Translations under genes and position numbers: made by a program
The notes under the pieces: generated by a model
Databases searched by the model: none
What the model was told of the DNA's origin: nothing
The model's input: the letters and a program-made list of their open reading frames with translations, nothing else
Source of the DNA: Chrysopilus asiliformis
Lineage: Eukaryota > Arthropoda > Insecta > Diptera > Rhagionidae
Assembly (NCBI GenBank): GCA_964034945.1
Contig: OZ035961.1
Coordinates: forward strand, 29,427,684-29,491,683
DNA: 64,000 nt
Direction: 5' to 3'
Part shown: positions 49,101 to 59,600 of the stretch, piece after piece
Numbering within the stretch: position 1 is the stretch's first letter
How the letters are laid out: every line of letters begins with the position of its first letter

Positions 49101-52100
49101 CCCGGGAAAAAAACCACATTTTTGTGTTGCCAAAGATTTCATAACCATTGAATCTGAATCTGGAAATAGTTTGGGTGAATTCGTTCCAGTTCTTATGAAC
49201 AATAACTTTTCTCTTTGCCAAATCTCAAAAACTGGAACGTATTCATCAAACTGCTTCCAGATTGGGATTCAGCGGCGTCATTTATTTATTTAGGATAAAT
49301 AAATTGTAAAATCTTTTTTTTTGCAGCAAAATGACTGTTGTGCAGTGTAATCTATCCTTTTCCTCAAATTTTCTGGAAAAATTCCATCTGGGGATCGTCA
49401 AATACTCTATATGAAAGCAGACAAATTTTTTCATGAAAACATAACAAAAGCTATAATTGCCAGTCTGGCAATTATTGAAAACCCGAATGGTGATATTCGT
49501 ATCAAAATTCGAACAGTTGTACCAAAATTCCATTTTGAAGTCAAACTTTCCAAAAAGATTTTTTAAAATTTATTCCAATCGGATTTTGATGTATGGGAAT
49601 TTTATGTAGAATCATATCTATAATAACTTTTGTTACAGCACTTTTTTGATAAGATGCACCGTTTTCGAGATATTCGCAAAAAATGTTTTCGTTCGTATGG
49701 GGGGTATCCCCCCCCTACCCCTCCCTCCTAATGGTTCATTTTTGCCCATTAACGAACTTAGCCTTGCATTTTACGAAAAACCGATCTGCGCAAAATTATT
49801 TCAAGTCTCTAGCTCAATCCGTGCGGCCGCAATCCGCGCCACAGACGGACGGACAGACGGACGGACAGACGGACAGGCAGACGGACGGACAGACGGACAG
49901 ACAGACGGACGGACATGCAAAAATTAAATATTTTTATCATTCTAAACACACTGGTGTAATTCATTTTTGTGTGTGATGACGGGATCTTGTCGTTACAAAC
50001 GGTAAGGCAAAGTTAGTATACCCTTTGGTTTCACCATACGGGTATAAAAAAGCCATTTTGTATGGAAAGAGGGGAAGGAATTGTCCGATTTAGCCGGTTC
50101 AAGAACTTAGCCTTGCCATAATTATACAAAATTTAAAGACTCTAGATCAATCCTTTCGCAAGTTATGGTGCTCACGGACGGACAGACAGACAGCCAGATG
50201 GACAGACAGACCCACAGACGGACAACCGATAGACAGACAGACAGACTGACGGACGGGCATGCGGAAATCAATATTTTTTGTCATCCGAAACACCCCGGTG
50301 TAGTTCATTTCAGTGTAGTCGTTTCAGTGTAGAACTAGTCGTTGTTCGATGCCTTACAAACGGTATACTAAATCTAATGTATTCCTATATGTATATCATG
50401 TTGAGTATCAAAATTCAAAAATTAAAAAAACTAAAAATTAAAAAAAATCACGCATGAATTTAGCTTCAAAAATGAAAGCAAGTTAATATGCAATAACGCT
50501 TTTATATTGCTTCTATTTTGACACCAAATCTCCACAAACAAAAACTCTTTTTTTTCTTATTAGTGCACTTTAAAATCTTCTTTTTTTAATTAAATAATTT
50601 TTTCACTACTTTTCGCATCCAAAACTTATATTTTCATGAACTCAAATTTTAATATTGTCCCCAGAGATTAATTAGCATTTGCAAATTACACACATCTGGT
50701 TCTAGTTTAAATTAAATTTGATGATTAAAATTTATAATTTGATCAAACTTGATTTGGGCCAGTTTGCGCGTACTATACTTAAAAAAATAAGTTGGGCTTA
50801 GCTTACTCGTCCTTAAGCCGTAGAAACTCCAGGACTTAAATAATTGCTAAGTTTTGTTGGTGCAAACGGCACTTAATCGGCTTTCACTTTATTTTAACTT
50901 AAAGTTTTCATTTGAGTATAAATTAAAAACGTAAAAAAAAAACTTTCATAAAAAAATATAACAAATTCATAAATAAGTACAAACTTTTCATATATGGTTC
51001 AGTCGGTTCTGTTGGTTGAATCGAGAGCATTGATATAAATTTAAACATAATAGCTATGAGTATGTACGTATGTTGATATCTTTTTTGCAAGAGTGGTATT
51101 TAGAGACAAGAAGCTTTTCGCAAAGTTCTCTCCACTGCAGCAACTACGTGACGTTGAAACTTTTAATTGAATCGGAAGCAGAATTATGCTGATAAACAGT
51201 TTTTTCCGCTGCACTTTTAAAACTTTTTTTTTGCAATTATTATTTCACATTATGTTTCAAGTAAGCAAAAACATAACCAAAGGAGGACCAAAATCTGTTA
51301 CCGACATACAATTTTCATGTCTACCATCATCAGTGCAATGGTCGATGGGAGAAAACCTTCTTCACTATGATTTTGGGGGATAAGTTTTCTCACAGTGGCA
51401 GGAGAATTAGTGGCAGCAACAACAAAAAGTGCACAGCAACAACAACAGCATATATAATTATACTAAACGTTAAGCACTGTGATATGGTTTCACCATTTGA
51501 CAACTCCCCAGTAAACTAGTTGCTAATGGTATCGTGATGAAGGTTACAAACTGAACCAGCCTCTTCATTTTAGAGTCCTGTGTCATCCACGAAATTCACA
51601 GGATGTGCATTCATCCTTGAGTGCTTCTACAATTGCCCGCACTGTGAACAAAATGATAAGGAAGGCATATACAAGCAGAGGCCCTGTTGATGTATACATA
51701 TATGCCCTATCATATTATACAAGTATAAGCTTTTCATTTGTAGGTACGCCTCCGCCCCCTACCCTTCACCGATTATGTCTCAAAAATGCCATAGCTTTTG
51801 TATGGCATATTTAGTATGTTGGAATTAATTGTAAATTGCAAACGCATGTATTTTCGTGTACTATTTGTGTTAAAGAATAGTGGCGTCAGCAACAATGCTA
51901 GTCAATTTAAATTTTCACAGAAACTGTACCAAGTAGATATGCTGGTCGAACCAGATGCGATCCACACTTTAGCATTGCTTCCCAGTGATACAACAATTAA
52001 TTTGTACTGGCCATAAACAATAGATACGCAGATATATTCCTATTGCCAGGACTCAAAATATACATATACGACTTCAGCTTGGATTTATAAATATAGATGC

Positions 52101-55100
52101 ATTAATACAATCTAAATATAAAGTGCAAGTAAAATTGGTTTGTTCGAAACAATGTGGTCCTATAGAATAAGCTGATTCTGATTAAATTGCGGTTATCCCA
52201 TGGGTTTCAAAATAGAACTACCATGTGTTATTTGCTGAGTTGCTCATACTACAAGTATATTGGAGAAAAGGATGTACACCTAAAAGTTCTCACTGTCACA
52301 GCTTCACAATCGAATTAAACATTTCGAATCGACTTTCCATAAGTTTAAGCCAAAAATCTTAAATTTTAAATTAAGACACTGATGGAAATGATCATACTAT
52401 AATACAATAATTTTTTTTTAGATTGAAATACACAATTCGTAGAAATAATTTGTTCCCTTTTAGAGTTTAAAATCCATAAAGGCTGAAAAGTTATCCCGTG
52501 TTGTTACTGGTTTATATCAATAGGCTGGTGATCATTTTTTTTTTTGTGTGAAATGTTTATATTTAGGAAAATTATTTAAAATGAAATACTTTTTCATTAC
52601 CGTTAAAAAAAATCGCTAAAAAAATAAAACCATTAAAGGAGAAAAGGCAGGAAATTTTATTTTCTTTGAATTTGGGTACAACTTACAACCTATTTTTCTC
52701 AAAAGCGCATAGTTTGTGAGATATTTTCAAAAAACTTATTTTCTTTTGAATATGCTGAGAAGCGTTAAAGATACGTGAAAATCGAGAAAGCAAAATATGT
52801 AGAGAATCTTATTTCCTATAAATTTTATAATATTCACTTTTTCCAAAAACCGCATAGGTTTCGAGAAATTTTCAAAAATCTGTATTTTTTCACAATATTG
52901 TAAGGGAAATGGTGGCGCGAATGGCTCAGTCAGCTTACACAGGGACTACATTAGCTTTTATTTCTGGTATACCAGCAAAATTGCTCGCTAAAAAGCCTGT
53001 GTGGACCAATCTGGTTTACTAGTTTTTCTGGTAAGACAGCATTGGTATACCATTTTCGTAGACAGCGCGGCTATACCAGATTTTGGCAGGCAACAAAATT
53101 AAAATGGCGGAAACTAAATTTTCGAGAAATTATATATGGCTACTTATAATTATATTAGTTGCGTTTTTTAATGTTCTAGAACACGGAACATTAAAAAAAC
53201 GATCCAGAGTAAGTGGGAAATTTCATTGAGTTCGAATGGCAACTAACTTCACGTTAGTTACATCAGTAGGCCGTTACTGCTATATTTTCTTGATATAATC
53301 ATGATTCGCTATCTCCCATGATTAAAACTATTTTGCTGTCGAACAGAACCAACAAACCACCAACACAAAATCCTCGATTGAGAATAAAATGTCAGATTTA
53401 TTATGTTGAAGTTAGCAGCATTTCATTACCGTACATTACCGTATAAAATTTCCCTTTGTTCCAAGCGCTGTTCGAGATGAAAAGGTGGTGCAGGATTTTG
53501 TATGGAAAGCTAGTTCTGAACTGCTTCAGAACATTAAAAAAACGCAACTATTATGATAAAAGGAATTTTCAATGGAATCTACATTCTAAATATTACAAGA
53601 GAGTAGATTTGAGAGGGCGGAGAGTCGATTCGTTCTTTTCTAGACGATTTAAAGCCAATATTTTGGCAATTTTTATTTTCTGTTCGCGGTTTAACGGCAT
53701 GTCAAACTTCAAAATCATACTGAAATGTCATACCAGAATTGGCCCACGCAAAAAAAACTAGTACGCTATTATTTTTGGTGAACCAGCTAGTATACGAGAA
53801 ATAAAAGCTAATGTAGTCCCTGTGTTAGTGCTTGCCTTGTAATCCAACGAGCAGTGGTTCAAATCCCACTCAGGGCAAATTAATTCGATTCGAAAAATTT
53901 GGAACTATTCTGCTCATGGACCTAAACACGGACCAGTTTGGACTTGCCTCCCGCCGCCTGAATACTCCTCCAAGCTCTGTAAATTGGACATAATGGTCGA
54001 TAAGGCTATGTACTGTCGCGCCAAGTCTTCCTTGCAGTGGGATGAGGGGAGTATTCAGTGTGTGAATGGATTGTATGAATGGTTGAATGAATGAATGTCT
54101 TGAGCTGTGCTTCGGCATTAGAGGCAATTTGCCTAAAAAGCTCCTGGCATAATATATACCTATATAAAAAATACCCTTTATAGCTAGCGTCACTTTTCCA
54201 AAATATTGATAGAATATTCGGAATTTTTGTAAGAATTATTCACAAAAAAATTCTATTCGCTAACTCAGTGCGTTCTCGAGTTACGTAAAACGGGTAGAAT
54301 AACAAACAGATGCATGGACATCCTCAGAATTTTGCCTGAAACGGATTTTGTACTGACCAGAATGTTTCCCATTCTAAAGTCCGTCTCCGTCATGAATACA
54401 ATACTTTCCCCTATAGCAGAAGAAAGGAAAAATTTTGAGGGTATATTATGTCTTCAAAATACAACTAAAAATGCGCCGCAGGTAAAATTTTCAGAAAAAA
54501 ATATACCAGAATCGAAGACTGTGAAATGAAGTGCACCGTAGGCAATTTTTTTTTTTCATTTTTTTGTTTTAATTTAATTTAAGAAAAATGCCCTGCAGGC
54601 TGCTGTGTCAAAAATACCCTTAACCCTACACTTCATACACTATGCTGGTGATACATAATTATTTTTGGGTTATCAGAATTACCCCACCCAGTTCTAGTTC
54701 TATATAGTGAAATTTTCAAGAAACCCTTCTTTGAAACTATTACTACAATAAAAAAGAAACTCGCGACAAAAGAATTAGCTAACATTTATTCAATGTCAAA
54801 AATCATGAAAAAGTGGCAAAATCGCATCTTTTTTCACTAATAAAAATTGGTAAAAATTGCTGCGACAACACCCCTTCCCTCCTATAAGAGTGACGTATTT
54901 TATGGTATTTTTTTTTGGGGACGAAAAACTAATTTTCCGAGGAAAAAAAATCTATGTATTAAAATTGAAAATGTGATCTTTGTGAAATGTCACAGGAAAA
55001 ATAGAAACATATCGTAAATAATTTATTTATATATAGACGCACACGTCACTAATGTTAATTTATACCGGTTACCCGAAATGTTTATAAATAAAACAGACTC

Positions 55101-56573
55101 GGGGCCGACCGCAGTTGTAATTAACAACTGTTGTACATTTATACATAGTATTACTGTACGTGCCAAAATTCAACCAAAATCCTATTTGTATTTTGTTGTT
55201 TATTAGCCCATGTCGACCCACAGGATTTTCGTAGAGTAATAATACATTCCGGTCTATATGTTCATACCTATACCTATATTCCAATAGATGGTGTCATTTT
55301 AATGATATACCTAATAGTTGAAATATTTACACAAATTTTTACATAGTGAAAGTCGCCCCAATATGCGACTCATGGTTATAACATAGTTTCATCTAGTGGA
55401 ATAGTTGTAGATATAATAAATGTAAATATAGTATATTATACATAGATATAAATATATGTGCATACCATATTGATTGGGAATAACATCTGGATCTGTGTCA
55501 TCACCTTCGGGTGGGTCACCAGTAATTTGTGGGCTCTGCCTATGGGTATCAGTTCCACCTAATGGGGTTGTTGACGTCCCACTTGAATTTCTTGCATGTT
55601 GCTGTGTTGGCTGTAGTGTATCTAATTGACAATCGGATGGCATTACTGGCAGCTGTGTATGTTTTGCTGATTTCAAATTGGCTTCTGAATTCCTGTTATT
55701 GAAAAGAAATGGAGACAAATTGATTGGAAAATGAAATCATTGTAGGTACTGCGCTTAAGGGGCTTTTTGCTCTATTTATATTACATAAATGTATTTTACT
55801 ACTATTTTCTATCGATTTTATATCGAATTTTATCAAAATATATATAATATAGATACGTTAATAAACGTTTAATTGAAATCACTTACTTATTTGAATATCG
55901 TCGGTATAGAGTCGCTAGGATTATACAAGCCACAGCAAATAAAATCGCTGCACACAATGTCAATCCAGCTAATAGTGGTGAGATTGGAACGTTCAATCCA
56001 TTTGATGGTCCTGTAAAAGAAACAAATTTTCATATGCATTTTTCAAGCTATTCATATTGCACAACTATTGGCAAATAATTAAGAGATTTATAAAATCATG
56101 TGAATAAAGCCGTGAAACGTTTTTTGATTATTTTTGTTATTATTTATTACTAGCTTGCATACCCGTCGTTGCCGGGTTAAGTTTTTTCAAATTTTTTTTT
56201 TGATGGTCTATGTTGGAGCTAAATTTCAGGCCAATCGGCTCGGTAGTGAAATGGTAACATAGAGGAAGAGCTAAGTTTCGAGATCAATTTACCCCCTCCC
56301 CTTACCCCCCCCACCTCTCGGGCTACTTTTTAATAGGCCTATGTTGGGGCTGGACCCCCGACGAACATCTATGCCAAATTTCAGGCCAATCGGTTCAGTA
56401 GTTTCCCCGCGAAAGAGTAACATAGCGCAAAAACTAAGTTTCGAAATCACTTTACCCCCTCCCCATACTCCCCCCACCCCTCGCGATACTTTTCCGTATC
56501 CCTATGTTAGAACCAGAACTACCACAGACACTCATGCCAAATTCAGGTTCAGCCGTTTTTGCGTGCAAGAGGA

Positions 56574-56624
<51 letters not shown>

Positions 56625-59600
56625 CCAACTCATTTTTATATATTAGTATGATTTTTATATCGAACTAATCATCGGACAGAAAAATGAACTACACCAGGGT
56701 GTTAGGGACGACAAGAAACTTCGATTTCCGCATGTGCGTGCGTCTGTCTCTCCGTGAAAGCCATAACTTTCGAAGGGATTGAGCTGGAGACTTAAAATTT
56801 TTTACAGTTGCGTTTCTCATCAATGGCTAGACTAAGTTCTTGAATGGCTAAAATTAGACCATTCGTTCCCCTCTCCCCTATATAAATGAAACAGTTTTTT
56901 TGCAATTTTCTCGAAAACGGTGAGTCATATTGAAAAATTGTAGCTTCTCTTATGTTTAAAATATTTTTTACTTCATAAAAAATTCATAAAAAATTATTTT
57001 ATTCGCCAAAGCGGTCTATATTAGTATGTTTTTTTGCATCTATTTCATACGCTGGAAAAATTGCCGGGCATTTCATATTCCAACATGGCATAAAATAATT
57101 TTGATTTTACAGCCCAATATAGCTATTTTCACTGCCCTGTTATGCCAATCACTGACAGACCTACAAAAAAACTCAGAAGCAGACTTACTATGACGAGCCT
57201 CAATTTTTAAAATGGAAATCTGATTTGAAAAATAATGAGCCGTGTATGAAATTCAGGGCAAATAAATAAATGCTTTTTAACGAGATTTCAAAAACTATTA
57301 ATTTTAAAAACACCAGGGCAATGTGTTTCTTATTTTTCCATCAAAAACCATTGTTTTTGATTGACTTGCAAGGAGCATGGCAAAACTTGCCCTGCATATG
57401 AAATAGATGTGTTTTTTACATCCGAAATTTCGTCTGCGCGATACATTCACATTGAATGGCAAATGCAACGCAAGACCTGTTTCTGATTCGGGGGTCAAAA
57501 CTGTCAAAAAAACCTCCTAATAAAGACCGCTTTTGGCTGTTTGCAGCAATAAAACTTAAAAATTCAAGCTGAGCTTTTGTTTTTAAGTTGTGAATTTCAC
57601 CAACAGATTCGGAAAAACTTACGCCAATTTCTCATTGTATAAAATAAATTTAAATTTCATTGGCGATTTTTTTTTCGTATAAACAATCTCCAAGAATAGC
57701 GAAAGATTTCATAATGTCTCGAATGAAGACATCTTTCAATTCCTTATATATAGTTTTGCCTCCGCTCATTTCAGAAAATGTCGCACTATCCATCTTCGTC
57801 TAGTTGAAACTTTTTAAATACTTACAGATTTATCGAAAGTTTTTTTTATGGTAAAATCTTAAATATGACGTATGTAAATTATTCTTTATATTCTCTAAAA
57901 TGTGCTTTTTGTGGTCAAAATTACAGTTGAATTGTGTAGGGGAAAGAAATCTAAAATCTGCTAAAAGTATCTTTTTGGGATAGAAGTTACCTATGTTAAA
58001 CTCTTAAAAAGACATTTTTTCCCAACTCATCACCAAAAGATATTGGCGGCATACATCAAAACCCCTCAAATGGATGAATACTGCATATAAAGGATCTTAA
58101 TGGAAAAATAAAACAAGAAAAATGTACATCGAGGGTTGAACGTTGGATGAAGGATAACCCATAACTTTGGTACGAAACGAACGGGTGTTGTATGAATTAA
58201 ACATGAGTTGTGCTTTCAACAAAGCTCTCTTGCCTTCACCAACAGTTGTACATTATTCGCCCTTTTGCTCACTTTTCTTTCAATTCCTTATATATTTTTT
58301 TCTTCGTCCTGAATGTTGTTGCTGTTCTTCGTTACTTCTTCCTCTTTTTTAAGTTTATTCGCATCCAAGTATTGCGAAAATTTCACCCTATTCTCTGGAA
58401 TCGATGGATATTTACTCGTCTAACAAGGGATTGGGGAGGTAAGAATGAGACGAAGTTTCTTTTTTCCAACTGTCCAAATCCGAAAAAGAAAACACCAGAT
58501 AAGGAAATATGCTAATGGGAACAAAAAGGGCCGATAAAAGCAGCAATTGGCACATAAAATCCTCCGATAAAATACATGATGTCGTGAATAATTTTCAGGT
58601 TACCTTTAAGGGGGAATTCGTATAGTAAATGCTACTAACATAGAAAAAGTACCTGCCACAATTCCAATATACGAATATATCTGTGCATAACATACGATAT
58701 ATTATTGTATGAAGAATAAGGCATATATTTAGGGTGACCATATTTATCCTGGACGAGAGGTGGGGAGGGAGAGGATTTTGCCGAAGTTTTTTAATGATTT
58801 TAAAATAAATGGTGAACATTTTGAAGGTTTGTTTAAATTTTCGTTTTTGGTTTCTGATTATATAAAAAGTGTTATGGACATTTCATGTTTTAAAAAAAAA
58901 CGAAAATTGCGCCGCAGGCAAAACTTCCAGAAACAAACATCCAAAGATTGAAAATTATTTAATAAAATACGCCGCAGACGTTTTTTTAATGGCGTATTCG
59001 AATGGCTTCCTATTTTTTCTCGAAAATTGCGCGGTCTAGACTTTGAACCAAATAGAAAATTTTGACAAATTTTTTCTTACAAAATCGTATTGAATAAAGT
59101 AAGGACACTTCGATTTCAGACTAGAGCATGCTCTAAATCTGTGATTGGAATTCGCCATAAGAAAAATGCGTGCGACGCAGTAATTACTAAGGAAAAAAGA
59201 TTTTTGATTTTCAAGGTCCCTTTTTTATTGAATAAATAAATTACAACACTAGATTGCATAATTCCAGGACAAAAGTTTAGTTTCCTGAACGCGGAGACAA
59301 CGTGCCAAAATACGGGACTGTCTCTGCAATTCCAGACAAATGGTCACCCTACTTATATTCTATCTAAGATTTTATCTAAATTCACATATGTAAGACAGGG
59401 TTGGTAGGTACGTACAATTTATTTTCTATCGAAGTAAGAAAATAAAATACAAAAAGGAATAAAATATACTTTCTTCTGGCTTTTATACAAGTCGAGGTGT
59501 GACATCTCAATTTCTATGCTGATGCAAATTCTTTTTGACAAAAATGTCCTTTTTCCTACCTCTAAGTCTATGCAGTATTATAAACTACATATATGGGAAA

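Noticed and set aside
50760..50880. Possible degenerate TIR pair (GCCAGTTTGCGC / GCCGTTTGCACC reversed)
   Set aside because: Too few matching bases and no target duplication.
53828..53880. Possible tRNA-Thr (TGT) gene
   Set aside because: The acceptor stem does not pair and the sequence continues into a SINE body; it is a tRNA-derived SINE head.
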